Part shown: piece after piece, positions 8,762 to 18,160 of the stretch
How positions within the stretch are numbered: position 1 is the first letter of the stretch
Layout of the letters: every line of letters begins with the position of its first letter
From: Clostridium ragsdalei P11
GTDB lineage: Bacteria > Bacillota > Clostridia > Clostridiales > Clostridiaceae
Length of the DNA: 64,000 bases
Reading direction: 5' to 3'
NCBI RefSeq assembly: GCF_001675165.1
Contig: NZ_LROS01000005.1
Location: forward strand, 45,262 to 109,261
Notes under the pieces: model-generated
Databases searched by the model: none
What the model was told of the DNA's origin: nothing
Seen by the model: only the letters and a program-made list of their open reading frames with translations
Translations under genes and position numbers: made by a program

Positions 8762-10585
8762 ATGAAAATTAAAAGCAAAAAAATCACACTCATAATTTCA
8801 ATTTTAGCAATTGCTCTTTTTACATTTATTTATTTTAATAGCCCACTTAAGTCTAATAAAAATTACCCCATAGTCACCGGGTCATTTATCCAGTTAGATC
8901 TCACTCAAAATTGGTCAGATAGTGATTGGCAGAAGGAACTAACCTATCTAAAGCAAAACAAAATGAAGTATTTGGTGCTATCTGGTGTCTCCCAAACTAA
9001 TGACAACATTACTAAGATTTCATATAAAAATTCAAACACAAACTACCTGAAATTATATCCTAGCGTTGATCCTGTGGATTTATGTTTAAAAAATGCTGAA
9101 AAATTAAACATGAAAGTTTTTATGGATACCAATTATAACAATGAGTGGTGGCAAATATCTCCGGAAAACTCAGCCTGGTTAAATTCTCAAATAGAAAGAA
9201 GCAGTCTTATAGCTGATGATTTATATAAGAACTATCACCGTAAATATCCTAATGCTTTTTATGGATGGTATTTTCCTTATGAAGTAGACAATGCTAAATT
9301 TAATAAATTCAATAAATATGACGCTCTAATAAATGCTATAAATGTTCACCTTAAAACTCTTAGTGAAAGAAAAGAACGTCTTCCTATTTTATTATCGCCC
9401 TTCATGAATTCATCTGCAGGTACTGCCAAAGAATATGAAGCAGATTGGAAATATGTATTTTCAAAAACAGACTTTAAAAAAGGAGATATATTTTGTCCTC
9501 AAGATTGCGTAGGCAGTGGTAGGCTAAAACTAGAAGAAGTTAATTCATGGTATACTGCCCTTAGAAAAGCTGTAGACAGCAAACCTGGCATGTTATTTTG
9601 GGCCAATGCTGAAAACTTTGATTATGCCAATAACTCCAGTACACCTTTGGACAGGTTTTTAAAACAACTCACTTTGGAACAGCCCTGTGTGGACAACATA
9701 ATATGTTTTTCTTACAGTCACTATTATAGTCCAAATAACATAGACAGTGGCTTTAATGAAGCATATTCTTATTATGTAAAAAAAGGCAAACTTCCTATAA
9801 AAAAATTAGATATTCCTCAAAATTTAACTGTATCAACTATAGAAAAAAACAAGTTTAGAATAACTTGGTCAAGCCCTAAAAACTCTAATGATATTTGCGG
9901 CTATGAAGTTTACAGAAACGGTACCCTAATTTCTCGTATTATGACCCAAAGGAAATATGGAGGTAATCCTCAATCTTTTACTAAATCCATTACAGATATA
10001 CCTTTACTACGTGAAGATACAAAACATTGTACTTATGAAGTAAGATCTCTAGGTTTTTCGGGCAATGTATCAAAACCTTCAAAACCTGCAGTAGCTGCAG
10101 TGGATTCTATAAAAAAGCTTCCAAACCTGCTTTCAAGGAATTGCACTTACACCTTGCTTCCTATGCCCCACGAAAATTACAATGATGCAACGCTTAAAAA
10201 ACTTACTGACGGAAAGTTTGCTTCTGTAAATTCAGTAAAAGACAAAGCTTTGGTAGGTTGGTACACTAAACCTATAGATATAACTATAGATCTAGGAAGC
10301 TCAAAACAAGTGGAACAATTCATGGTAAGTTATTTTAGAGACACAATTTCTTGGGCTGAACTTCCCGATAGAGCTTCTATTGCCGTATCTGAAGATGATG
10401 TAAATTTTACACCTGTAGGACTTTTTAGGGTTCCTTCTGTACCTTTTTCAGATAGATATGGTTCCAAATATCCACTATATTTAACTTTGTCCAGGCCTAT
10501 AAATGCAAGATATATAAAACTAACTTCTATTACTAAACCTAATTATTATACTTTTATAGATGAATTTGAAGTGCGAGGTAACTAA
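8762..10585 (+). CDS. Membrane-anchored/secreted DUF4434-type protein with FN3 and discoidin-like domains
   Basis: A 607-aa protein. Residues ~8-25 are a hydrophobic segment (signal or anchor). Residues ~38-330 resemble DUF4434, a TIM-barrel putative glycoside hydrolase (GSFIQLDLTQNW, YGWYFPYEVDN, LSPFMN). Residues ~345-430 look like fibronectin type III (PQNLTVSTIEKNKFRITWSSP). The C-terminal ~130 residues resemble a galactose-binding F5/8 domain (ITIDLGSSKQVEQFMVSYF ... ARYIKLTS). It probably acts on extracellular polysaccharide; the substrate is unknown. SD AAAGGAGG precedes the ATG. Monocistronic. Confidence 0.75.
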   Translation: MKIKSKKITLIISILAIALFTFIYFNSPLKSNKNYPIVTGSFIQLDLTQNWSDSDWQKELTYLKQNKMKYLVLSGVSQTNDNITKISYKNSNTNYLKLYPSVDPVDLCLKNAEKLNMKVFMDTNYNNEWWQISPENSAWLNSQIERSSLIADDLYKNYHRKYPNAFYGWYFPYEVDNAKFNKFNKYDALINAINVHLKTLSERKERLPILLSPFMNSSAGTAKEYEADWKYVFSKTDFKKGDIFCPQDCVGSGRLKLEEVNSWYTALRKAVDSKPGMLFWANAENFDYANNSSTPLDRFLKQLTLEQPCVDNIICFSYSHYYSPNNIDSGFNEAYSYYVKKGKLPIKKLDIPQNLTVSTIEKNKFRITWSSPKNSNDICGYEVYRNGTLISRIMTQRKYGGNPQSFTKSITDIPLLREDTKHCTYEVRSLGFSGNVSKPSKPAVAAVDSIKKLPNLLSRNCTYTLLPMPHENYNDATLKKLTDGKFASVNSVKDKALVGWYTKPIDITIDLGSSKQVEQFMVSYFRDTISWAELPDRASIAVSEDDVNFTPVGLFRVPSVPFSDRYGSKYPLYLTLSRPINARYIKLTSITKPNYYTFIDEFEVRGN

Positions 10586-10618
10586 AAACACCACTGTACA
10601 TATGTTTAATGTAAATTT

Positions 10619-10731
10619 TTCGTTTGCATACCTATTATATTATTGTATAATATAATAGAATGTGACTAAATAACGATTCCTAAGCATCAGATAGAGTTAA
10701 AACTCCCTCTGATACCAAGAACCTATTTATA
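10619..10731 (-). repeat. Structured intergenic repeat, copy C (degenerate)
   Basis: Minus strand: GGTTCTTGGTATCAGAGGGA, a first hairpin (TCAGAGGGAGTT/AACTCTATCTGA), GCTTAGGAATCGTTATTTAG, then a perfect 12-bp hairpin (10632-10643 with 10647-10658), then GGTATG. The order matches copy D at 48677-48810. The remaining upstream region of asnS to 10829 shows only an SD (GGAGG). Confidence 0.65.
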
Positions 10732-10829
10732 AAGTTCATACTAATCTTAAAAACTGTGTATTCAGTTAATCCAATATTTTAAAGCAGTTATGAAAATTTA
10801 AAATACAATGTACTTATGGAGGAAAATTT

Positions 10830-12221
10830 ATGGAAACCACATTGATAAGATCTCTTTATAGAGAAACTGAAAAATTTGTAAACAAAGATATTAAAATTTC
10901 AGGCTGGATTAGAACCCTAAGAGATTCTAAATCATTCGGCTTTATAGAATTAAATGATGGATCATTTTTCAAAAACATTCAAATAGTCTTTGATGAAAAA
11001 TTGACTAACTTTAAAGAACTAACAAAATTAGCTATCAGTTCATCATTGTCTATAGAGGGCACCTTGGTTCTTACACCTAATGCAAAACAGCCTTTTGAAA
11101 TACAGGCCAAGAAAATAACATTAGAAGGTAATTCATCTTCAGACTACCCTCTTCAAAAAAAAAGACATACTTTAGAATATCTTAGAACCATCGCTCACTT
11201 GAGATCAAGAAGCAATACTTTTTCTGCAGTATTTAGAGTTCGTTCTATAGCAGCTTATGCAGTTCATAAATTCTTCCAAGAAAGAGGATTTGTATATGCA
11301 AACACACCTTTAATAACTGGAAGTGACTGTGAAGGTGCTGGAGAAATGTTTAAAGTAACTTCCATGGATTTAAATAACATTCCTAAAAAGGAAGATGGCA
11401 GCGTAGACTATTCAAAAGATTTCTTTGGTAAAGAAACAAATTTAACTGTAAGTGGTCAATTGTCCGCAGAAACTATGGCTCTTGCTTTTAGAAATGTATA
11501 TACTTTTGGTCCTACTTTTAGAGCAGAGGATTCAAATACAGCTAGACACGCTGCTGAATTTTGGATGATAGAACCTGAAATGGCCTTTGCTGAATTAAAA
11601 GATTATATGGATGTAGCAGAGGAATTAGTAAAATATGTAATAAATTACGTGCTTGAAAATGCACCAGAAGAAATGGCCTTTTTCAATTCTTTCATAGATA
11701 AAACTTTATTTAGTAGATTAGATAATGTAGCTAATTCAGAATTTGGTAGAATAACTTACACTGAGGCTGTGGATATATTAAAGAAAAGTGGAGCATCGTT
11801 TGAATATCCAGTAGAATGGGGTATTGACCTTCAAACAGAACATGAAAGATATCTAACTGAAAAAGTATTTAAAAAGCCTATATTTGTTACCGATTATCCA
11901 AAAGCCATAAAAGCATTCTATATGAGAGAAAATGAAGATGGGAAAACAGTTGCAGCTGCAGATCTTTTGGTACCAGGAGTAGGAGAAATAATTGGAGGAA
12001 GCCAAAGAGAAGAACGATATAAAGTTCTTGAAAAAAGAATAGAAGAACTTGGACTTAATAAAAAAGATTATTGGTGGTACTTAGAACTTAGAAAATATGG
12101 AGAAACTAAACATTCCGGTTTTGGCCTTGGGTTTGAAAGAATACTAATGTATATAACTGGTATGTCTAATATACGAGATGTAATTCCATTTCCTAGAACA
12201 ACTGGTTCTGCTGAATTTTAA
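10830..12221 (+). CDS. asnS: Asparaginyl-tRNA synthetase
   Basis: Class II synthetase charging tRNA-Asn. The N-terminal OB fold ([24 protein letters not shown]) is followed by class II motif 2 ([28 protein letters not shown]) and motif 3 ([28 protein letters not shown]). The 463-aa length is standard for AsnRS. SD GGAGG is well placed. I saw no T-box signature in the 244-bp upstream gap. Confidence 0.97.
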   Translation: METTLIRSLYRETEKFVNKDIKISGWIRTLRDSKSFGFIELNDGSFFKNIQIVFDEKLTNFKELTKLAISSSLSIEGTLVLTPNAKQPFEIQAKKITLEGNSSSDYPLQKKRHTLEYLRTIAHLRSRSNTFSAVFRVRSIAAYAVHKFFQERGFVYANTPLITGSDCEGAGEMFKVTSMDLNNIPKKEDGSVDYSKDFFGKETNLTVSGQLSAETMALAFRNVYTFGPTFRAEDSNTARHAAEFWMIEPEMAFAELKDYMDVAEELVKYVINYVLENAPEEMAFFNSFIDKTLFSRLDNVANSEFGRITYTEAVDILKKSGASFEYPVEWGIDLQTEHERYLTEKVFKKPIFVTDYPKAIKAFYMRENEDGKTVAAADLLVPGVGEIIGGSQREERYKVLEKRIEELGLNKKDYWWYLELRKYGETKHSGFGLGFERILMYITGMSNIRDVIPFPRTTGSAEF

Positions 12222-12232
12222 TGCACTAATTG

Positions 12233-12292
12233 TTAGGCATTTTCAAAGAAATAACTAGTCAATATGCTAGCCTATTTCTTTCAAATGCCTTA
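12233..12292. other. Long imperfect hairpin between asnS and the TM1266-type gene
   Basis: AGGCATTT-tc-AAAGAAATA near 12235-12252 pairs with TATTTCTTT-c-AAATGCCT near 12271-12290, with CTAG/CTAG continuing toward the loop. No T-run follows. It ends a few bases before the AAGGGGGG SD of the next gene, so it could be an RNA processing or translation-control element rather than a terminator. Confidence 0.5.
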
Positions 12293-12308
12293 AGGGGGGT
12301 AATATTGT

Positions 12309-12554
12309 ATGGAAAAAAGAATAGGTGTAGTTGGTATAGTAGTAAACGACCTTGAAAACTCTCCAAAAGTAAATACTATACTTCACTCTTTTTCAAATAT
12401 CATAGTGGGAAGATTAGGTATTCCATACAGAGAAAAAAACGTTTCAGTTATATCAGTAATAGTAGACGGTACCTCAGATGAAATAAGTTCCATGACTGGC
12501 AAGTTAGGTAAAATGGATGGAATAACGGTAAAAACTGCTATAACTAAAAAGTAA
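12309..12554 (+). CDS. TM1266-type iron-only hydrogenase system putative regulator
   Basis: The predicted 81-aa ACT/NikR-like ferredoxin-fold protein (MEKRIGVVGIVVNDLE ... LGKMDGITVKTAITKK) matches the TM1266 family. Family members usually sit with hydE/hydF/hydG and are thought to regulate [FeFe]-hydrogenase maturation; direct evidence is thin. Here it lies alone behind asnS, about 28 kb from hydF. SD AAGGGGGG precedes the ATG. Confidence 0.8.
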   Translation: MEKRIGVVGIVVNDLENSPKVNTILHSFSNIIVGRLGIPYREKNVSVISVIVDGTSDEISSMTGKLGKMDGITVKTAITKK

Positions 12555-12568
12555 TTTTATTAAATAAG

Positions 12569-12615
12569 AATAAGACTTCTAAAATTTACATAAAATTAAG
12601 GAGGTCTTATTTTTG
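12569..12615 (+). terminator. Terminator after TM1266-type gene
   Basis: AATAAGACTTC (12569-12579) pairs with GAGGTCTTATT (12601-12611), with one mismatch, and runs into T's. Confidence 0.75.
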
Positions 12616-12687
12616 TGTTCAAAATATCCTTACATAATAAAATTACTTTGTAAACCTTTTACTTTTGACATTAAAATTACTTTATAC

Positions 12688-12727
12688 GAAAAATTATAAA
12701 AATTTATAAATTTTTATAATTTTTTTC
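12688..12727. terminator. Long AT-only palindrome upstream of dUTPase gene
   Basis: GAAAAATTATAAAAATTT (12688-12705) and its complement (12708-12727) form a near-perfect 18-bp dyad with T's on the plus side. It may be a second terminator or a promoter-proximal dyad. The rest of 12616-12846 is AT-rich, with AAAGGCGG as SD just before the dUTPase start. Confidence 0.4.
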
Positions 12728-12846
12728 ATTGTAACCGGTTGCACATTGTTTCAATATTTATTAAATTTCGCTAAAATATAATATGTAGGAAAAGTCATTG
12801 TAAAAAAATTTTATAATAATTATATATAAAGAAAGGCGGCCTATGC

Positions 12847-13311
12847 ATGAATATAGTAAAATTATTTGAATTACAAGAAAATTTAAATAGCAGAATTAGA
12901 AGTAACATTTCTATAAAAAAAGATTCTTTAATTTCAAAGGAAACTCTTGCACTTCAAGTAAAAATGGCTGAACTGGCTAATGAAACCCAGTGTTTTAATT
13001 TTTGGAGTAATGATGTAACTGCAAACAATGATTTAATTTTAAAGGAGTATATAAATTCTTTAAATTTTATATTAACTCTAGGACTTGAAAAAGAATTTAC
13101 TGATATTAAAATAAACGTAAAAACCAACGATGGAGATATTACATCTCAATTCTTAAATTTATATATCGATATAAATGACTTTATCGTCTGTTCATCTAAA
13201 GATCATTACATAACTTTATTCGAAGATTTTTTGAGTTTAGGATACAGCCTAGGTTTTTCCACGAAAGTCATAGAAAATGCTTACTACTCTAAACATTCTG
13301 TTCTTATGTAA
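12847..13311 (+). CDS. dUTPase, dimeric all-alpha type
   Basis: Hydrolyses dUTP to dUMP and keeps uracil out of DNA. The 154-aa protein has the all-alpha NTP pyrophosphatase pattern of the dimeric dUTPase_2 family: KMAELANETQCFNFWS (metal-binding ExxxE region, ~residues 39-54) and KEYINSLNFILTLGLE (~66-81). This is not the trimeric Dut fold. Monocistronic between terminators. Confidence 0.8.
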   Translation: MNIVKLFELQENLNSRIRSNISIKKDSLISKETLALQVKMAELANETQCFNFWSNDVTANNDLILKEYINSLNFILTLGLEKEFTDIKINVKTNDGDITSQFLNLYIDINDFIVCSSKDHYITLFEDFLSLGYSLGFSTKVIENAYYSKHSVLM

Positions 13312-13326
13312 ATAAACTTAACTTCT

Positions 13327-13362
13327 AATATTCTCAAGTGCATAACCTTGAGAATATTTTTA
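13327..13362 (+). terminator. Terminator after dUTPase gene
   Basis: AATATTCTCAAG pairs with CTTGAGAATATT and is followed by a T-run. Confidence 0.85.
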
Positions 13363-13423
13363 TAAACAAAGTTTTAATAATATAGATCTCCTATGGTTAA
13401 ACTACTGTGGGAGGCGATATAAA

Positions 13424-13855
13424 TTGTTTGGTATACTTTATTCAATAGTAGCAGGAATAAGCATGAGCATTCAGGGTGTATTTAATACTAGATTGAGTGA
13501 TAAATTAGGGCTATGGATCACAACCACAATAGTTCAAGGCACTGGGTTTGTAATAGCCCTTATCTTAGCTTTTTTTAGCAAAAAAAACACCTTGCAAAAC
13601 ATAAGTTGCTGCAAAAAGTTATACCTTTTAGGTGGGGTTTTAGGTATAATCATAACAGTAACTGTAATACAAGGCATTAAATTTCTAGGGCCAACTCATT
13701 CTATTGCAATAATTTTAGTTGCCCAACTTGCTACTGCAGCCTTAATTGATTTTTGGGGATTGTTTGATTCCCAGAAAATAAGTTTTACAACAAATAAAAT
13801 ACTAGGATTGACTATGATGGTTTTAGGTATAATAATACTTAAATGGAGAAGTTAG
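13424..13855 (+). CDS. DMT-superfamily membrane protein (DUF606/YdcZ type)
   Basis: A 143-aa protein with four hydrophobic segments (about residues 4-20, 32-50, 66-88, 90-140). IVAGISMSIQGVFNTRLSDKLGLW is characteristic of the DUF606 half-size DMT transporters. Substrate is unknown. The start is TTG, supported by GGGAGG nine bases upstream. A LysR gene follows 97 bp downstream on the same strand and may control or be co-transcribed with it. Confidence 0.75.
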   Translation: MFGILYSIVAGISMSIQGVFNTRLSDKLGLWITTTIVQGTGFVIALILAFFSKKNTLQNISCCKKLYLLGGVLGIIITVTVIQGIKFLGPTHSIAIILVAQLATAALIDFWGLFDSQKISFTTNKILGLTMMVLGIIILKWRS

Positions 13856-13952
13856 ATACTTTTAATATATTAGACTAATTAATTAAATAAATATATAATT
13901 AATACAGGATATGTTAAAAAAGTAAAACTGCCATTTTAAGGGGGAATTTTCA

Positions 13953-14846
13953 ATGGACTTTAAACAAATAGAAGCTTTTATAAATGTAGCTAAATTTAAA
14001 AGCTTTTCAAAGGCTGCAAATTTCAGTTTTTTATCTCAGCCTGCCATTAGTTCTCACATTTCTATTTTAGAAAAAGAATTAAAAGTATATTTATTTGATA
14101 GGACTTCTAAAGAGGTACGTCTTACTCCTGCAGGAGAATCTTTTCTAAACTTTGCATTAGAAATTTTAGAAATTCGTGACAACGCCATATATACATTAAC
14201 TAATTTTAATGAAACTATAACTGGTAATTTAAAATTAGCTTCTAGTACTACTCCCTGTAACACCTTAGTTCCTTCCTTAATAGAAAAATTTCATAATATA
14301 CATCCTGGTGTAACTTTCGATGTATTAGAATTAAACTCTTCAAAAATAATTGATAACATAATAAAATTTAATTTTGAAATTGGATTAATAGGAGAACCTA
14401 TAGACGATGAAAAAATTGAAAGTTATGAATTAACTAAAGATGAGCTAGTTATTATATCTCATCCTTCCTTTAACATTCCCGATATTATAGACATACCTTC
14501 CCTTTTTAAGTACAATTTTATATTACGAGAAAAAGGTTCTGCTACAAGAAAGACATTTGAAGATGCCTTAATAAAAAATGGATATAGTACTTCTCACATA
14601 ACTTCATGTTTAGAAGTGAATAATATAAGCACTCTTATACAATTTGTAAGAAAAGGATTTGGTATAGCTGTAGTTTCAAAGCAAGTACTTAAAAATTATA
14701 TATCCCTAGGACTTATAAAGGAAAGTACTATAAAGGATATTCCACTAACTAGATCCATATATCTTATTATAAGTTCTAAGAGATCTCTTACTCCAACAGC
14801 AAAATCATTTTTTAACTTTTGTAAAAAATGTTTTAAGGTAGATTAG
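13953..14846 (+). CDS. LysR-family transcriptional regulator (CysB/CysL-like)
   Basis: The 297-aa protein has a canonical LTTR N terminus (MDFKQIEAFINVAKFKSFSKAANFSFLSQPAISSHISILEKEL) and a periplasmic-binding-type effector domain (~residues 90-297). SSTTPCNTLVPSLIEKF resembles the CysL/CbbR subgroup. SD AAGGGGG precedes the ATG. It follows the DMT permease gene rather than being divergent from a target, so the regulon is unclear. Confidence 0.85.
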   Translation: MDFKQIEAFINVAKFKSFSKAANFSFLSQPAISSHISILEKELKVYLFDRTSKEVRLTPAGESFLNFALEILEIRDNAIYTLTNFNETITGNLKLASSTTPCNTLVPSLIEKFHNIHPGVTFDVLELNSSKIIDNIIKFNFEIGLIGEPIDDEKIESYELTKDELVIISHPSFNIPDIIDIPSLFKYNFILREKGSATRKTFEDALIKNGYSTSHITSCLEVNNISTLIQFVRKGFGIAVVSKQVLKNYISLGLIKESTIKDIPLTRSIYLIISSKRSLTPTAKSFFNFCKKCFKVD

Positions 14847-14904
14847 TATGATATAGGGTCCTTTTTCCGTAAATTAACTTATACATAAAATTTCGACTTA
14901 ATAT

Positions 14905-14928
14905 AAAAAAATTACATCGTAATTTTTT
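14905..14928. terminator. Hairpin between LysR and subtilase genes
   Basis: AAAAAATTAC / GTAATTTTTT perfect arms around ATC, with T's on either strand. Confidence 0.6.
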
Positions 14929-15028
14929 AAACTGCGAAAGTTGAGTTTTTAATTATTAATTCTTAACTATAGCACATATACTGTAATAAGCATTATAATA
15001 TATTGTAATAAATTTTAAGGAGAATAAT

Positions 15029-16228
15029 ATGTTTTCCATAAAAAAGAAATTGGAACTTAACCTAAAATTATCAATGGACAAGGGATTATATAAAACTTAC
15101 AGAGTTATAATAAAATGTAATTCTCTTATGGAAATTATAGAAAAAAAAATAAAGCTGTACAACGGTAAAATAATACGTTCAATTCCAATTATAAATTGCA
15201 TATGTGCCACCTTAACCTCTCGTTCTATAAACAGGATAATAGAATTTCCTCAAGTGCGTTACGTGACAAATGACTGCTGTGCTCTACTATGCGGTAATAA
15301 TAGCATACTTGCTTCAAATGGTGTAGTATTTGAGGATAACTACAAACTCACAGGTAAAAATGTGTGTATAGGGTTAATAGACTCAGGTTCTTACCCTCAT
15401 CCAGATCTTTTGAATCCTAAAAATAAGATAACAAAATTTGTGGATTTAATAAACTCATATAAATATCCCTATGATGACAATGGACATGGTACTTTTATGA
15501 GTGGAATTATGTGTGGCAGCGGTATTGAGTCCAAAGGACTATATAAAGGTATTGCAGAAAACAGCAGTATTTACTCTATAAAAGCCTTTAATGCTCTAGG
15601 TAAAGGCTATGTGTCAGATATATTATTTTCACTTCAGCTATTATTGAATGAAAGCTCAGATGAAAAAATAAAAATAATTTGCCTTCCCTTTGAATTAGAT
15701 ATGGATAATCATTTCATACTATCCTTATTTGAAAAAATGTTTCAAATAGCTGTTAAATTAAACATAACAATTATAGTGCCGTCTGGTCACCGAGGTAACC
15801 TTCAAGGTAGCATAAAAGGCATTGCCACTTTAAACAATTGTATAACTGCTGCAGGCATTGATACAACTTTTAGAGATCTTAAACCCTATAAATACTCTTC
15901 CTGCGGTCCCATTAATAAAATTCAAAAACCTGACCTGAGTGCTGCCTGCGTAAATATATGCTCTATAAATTCAAATACACAATATATACCCCAGCGAAAT
16001 GGAGCGAAACTATATCCAAAACTGCTTGAAAATCCATATGTATATTATACGGGAGTCTCCTGTGCCGCAGCCTATATAAGTGGTGTATGTGCCTTAATGT
16101 ATGAAAATAATCCTGAGCTCACTTTCAATGATCTAAGTTCTCTTTTAAAAATATCCTGCAACCTGATCAACGTACCAAAATGGTGTCAAGGTTCTGGTAT
16201 GTTGGATTTAAATAAATTATTGCCTTAA
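15029..16228 (+). CDS. Subtilisin-like serine protease (S8) with altered oxyanion position
   Basis: A 399-aa S8 peptidase without an obvious signal peptide. Residues ~20-82 resemble an I9 inhibitor propeptide (YRVIIKCNS ... VRYVTND). The catalytic triad is visible: D118 in GLIDSG, H153 in DNGHGTFMSGI, and S344 in TGVSCAAAYISG (usual GTSMAxPxVAG). The usual AAGN oxyanion motif reads PSGH (residues 251-254), so Asn is replaced by His. It may be intracellular or sporulation-associated; activity is uncertain because of that change. Confidence 0.8.
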   Translation: MFSIKKKLELNLKLSMDKGLYKTYRVIIKCNSLMEIIEKKIKLYNGKIIRSIPIINCICATLTSRSINRIIEFPQVRYVTNDCCALLCGNNSILASNGVVFEDNYKLTGKNVCIGLIDSGSYPHPDLLNPKNKITKFVDLINSYKYPYDDNGHGTFMSGIMCGSGIESKGLYKGIAENSSIYSIKAFNALGKGYVSDILFSLQLLLNESSDEKIKIICLPFELDMDNHFILSLFEKMFQIAVKLNITIIVPSGHRGNLQGSIKGIATLNNCITAAGIDTTFRDLKPYKYSSCGPINKIQKPDLSAACVNICSINSNTQYIPQRNGAKLYPKLLENPYVYYTGVSCAAAYISGVCALMYENNPELTFNDLSSLLKISCNLINVPKWCQGSGMLDLNKLLP

Positions 16229-16237
16229 ATATAAAAT

Positions 16238-16274
16238 AACTACAAATGAATAGTTTGATCTATTCTTTGTAGTT
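16238..16274. terminator. Bidirectional terminator
   Basis: AACTACAAATGAATAG (16238-16253) pairs with CTATTCTTTGTAGTT (16260-16274) between convergent genes. Confidence 0.85.
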
Positions 16275-16301
16275 TATCATTTAACAAAATATAATTTAAT
16301 T

Positions 16302-17249
16302 CTAATAACCCTTATTTATATCTACTATGTTTACTAACTTGTCTCCTGATGCATACCTTTTTAGATTATCATATATCATATTAAATCTCCTAATGTCCAC
16401 TTGATCTGATACCCAAGAATTATGAGGTGTTATAGTTACATTTTCAAATTCCCAAAAAGGACTACTTTCATCTAAAGGCTCATTTTCTACCACATCTAAA
16501 GCAGCTCCTGCTATTTTCCCATTTTTTATGTTCTCTAGCAAATCTTTTTCATCTAATATAGATCCTCTAGCAATGTTCACTATATAAACTCCATTTTTCA
16601 TACTTTTAAATAAGTTTTCATTTACTAAATGATTGGTTTTCTTAGTATAGGGAATAGACACTACTACTATATCAGATAACTTTAACATATCTTCTACATT
16701 TTCCAAAGAGAAACACTTATCAAAATGTTCCACATCATTGCCCTTTGTATTTAATCCTAAAATTTTTACACCAAACGGTTTCAATCTACTTGCCGCTTCT
16801 TTAGCTATACTACCTGTACCTATAAATCCTACCGTTTTGCCCCACAACTCCAATATTCCCATATCCATTTTCCAGATCTTATTTTTTTGTTTTTCATAGA
16901 ACTTCTGGCTGTGTTTCAGCATTTCTAATATCTTTAATACTATCCATTCTCCCATAGGTATGCTATATCCACCCTTATTATTAGTCAAAATTATATTTTT
17001 CTTCCTAATATCATCCTTGGGAGCCTGATCTATTCCAACACTAAAAAGCTGTATCCATTTTAACTTATTCATTTTACTTATATCTAGAGTTTTAAAAGGA
17101 TCATAGCATAACAAAACCTCTGCATCCCTAAATTCATCCTTATAATGCAAATTGTCATCTTCAACTACTTCTATGTCATATCCTAATCTTTGTATGCCGC
17201 TGATACTTTTCTTACCAAAATCACGCGTACACAGTAATTTAATTCCCAT
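16302..17249 (-). CDS. D-2-hydroxyacid dehydrogenase, NAD-dependent
   Basis: Phosphoglycerate/glyoxylate dehydrogenase-like enzyme. It has a Rossmann motif GFIGTGSIAKEAASRL, catalytic Arg in NIARGSIL, catalytic Glu in DVVENEPLDESSPFW and His in ITPHNSW. I place the start at ATG 17249 with GGGGTG six bases upstream; a GTG at 17258 is alternative. It follows accA by 38 bp and is the last gene of the fatty acid operon. The substrate is not readable. Confidence 0.8.
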   Translation of the reverse strand: MGIKLLCTRDFGKKSISGIQRLGYDIEVVEDDNLHYKDEFRDAEVLLCYDPFKTLDISKMNKLKWIQLFSVGIDQAPKDDIRKKNIILTNNKGGYSIPMGEWIVLKILEMLKHSQKFYEKQKNKIWKMDMGILELWGKTVGFIGTGSIAKEAASRLKPFGVKILGLNTKGNDVEHFDKCFSLENVEDMLKLSDIVVVSIPYTKKTNHLVNENLFKSMKNGVYIVNIARGSILDEKDLLENIKNGKIAGAALDVVENEPLDESSPFWEFENVTITPHNSWVSDQVDIRRFNMIYDNLKRYASGDKLVNIVDINKGY

Positions 17250-17287
17250 AAGACTCACCCCTACAAAATCAAATACCTAAAATCCAC

Positions 17288-18133
17288 TTATTCCATAAAC
17301 TTGCCCATTTTTCTAAATTTATTGTACCTTTCCTGGAGTAACTCTTCTTTAGATCTTTTCCTAAGTATACCTATTTTTTCTATAAGTTCTTCTTTTATGG
17401 TGCAGGACATTTTATCTACATCTTTTTGTGCCCCTCCTGCAGGTTCCTTTAATACTTTATCTATTATACCGTATTTTTTTAAATCTTGAGCTGTAATTTT
17501 CATAATCTCAGCTGCTTCCTTAGCTTTGGAAGCATCTTTCCATAGTATACCTGCAAAACCTTCCGGGGTTAAAATAGAATATATAGAATTCTCCAGCATC
17601 CAAACTGAATCTGCTACAGCAAAAGCAAGGGCGCCACCACTTCCACCTTCTCCAACTATTATAGATATTATAGGTACTTTTAAATTAAACATCTCCATTA
17701 GATTTTTGGCTATTGCCTCTCCCTGTCCTCTTTCCTCTGCTTCCATGCCGCAAAAGGCTCCAGGTGTATCCACAAAACATATAATAGGCCTATCAAATTT
17801 ATCTGCCTGTTTCATAAGTCTTAATCCTTTTCTATATCCGTCAGGCTCTGGCATACCAAAATTTCTCTTTATATTTTCTTGTGTATTCCTACCTTTTTGC
17901 TGGGCCACAATTGTTACAGGTTCCCCATTTAACAATCCAATACCTCCTACTACAGAAGGATCATCATTAAAATATCTATCTCCATGAAGCTCCATAAAAG
18001 AGTCAAATATTCTATTTATATAATCAAGTGAAGTTGGCCTTTCTATCATTCTAGCTAAAGTAACCCTATCCCACGCATTTTTACTCTCAAATTTTTTATT
18101 AAAAATTTTTTGAACCTTTTCTAATTTTTCCAT
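17288..18133 (-). CDS. accA: Acetyl-CoA carboxylase carboxyltransferase subunit alpha
   Basis: Together with AccD it transfers CO2 from carboxybiotin to acetyl-CoA, forming malonyl-CoA. Conserved carboxyltransferase segments include [52 protein letters not shown] (shown in parts by the sequence) and [32 protein letters not shown]. The start ATG at 18133 has AGGAAG upstream; an earlier in-frame ATG at 18151 lacks a good SD. It lies 27 bp after accD. Confidence 0.95.
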   Translation of the reverse strand: MEKLEKVQKIFNKKFESKNAWDRVTLARMIERPTSLDYINRIFDSFMELHGDRYFNDDPSVVGGIGLLNGEPVTIVAQQKGRNTQENIKRNFGMPEPDGYRKGLRLMKQADKFDRPIICFVDTPGAFCGMEAEERGQGEAIAKNLMEMFNLKVPIISIIVGEGGSGGALAFAVADSVWMLENSIYSILTPEGFAGILWKDASKAKEAAEIMKITAQDLKKYGIIDKVLKEPAGGAQKDVDKMSCTIKEELIEKIGILRKRSKEELLQERYNKFRKMGKFME

Positions 18134-18160
18134 ATAAGAGCTTCCTTTCATTTAGAAAAT

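Noticed and set aside
10586..10829. T-box riboswitch upstream of asnS
   Set aside because: asnS is often T-box controlled, but no T-box consensus (AGGGTGG-type) or specifier stem was found; the region holds repeat C instead.
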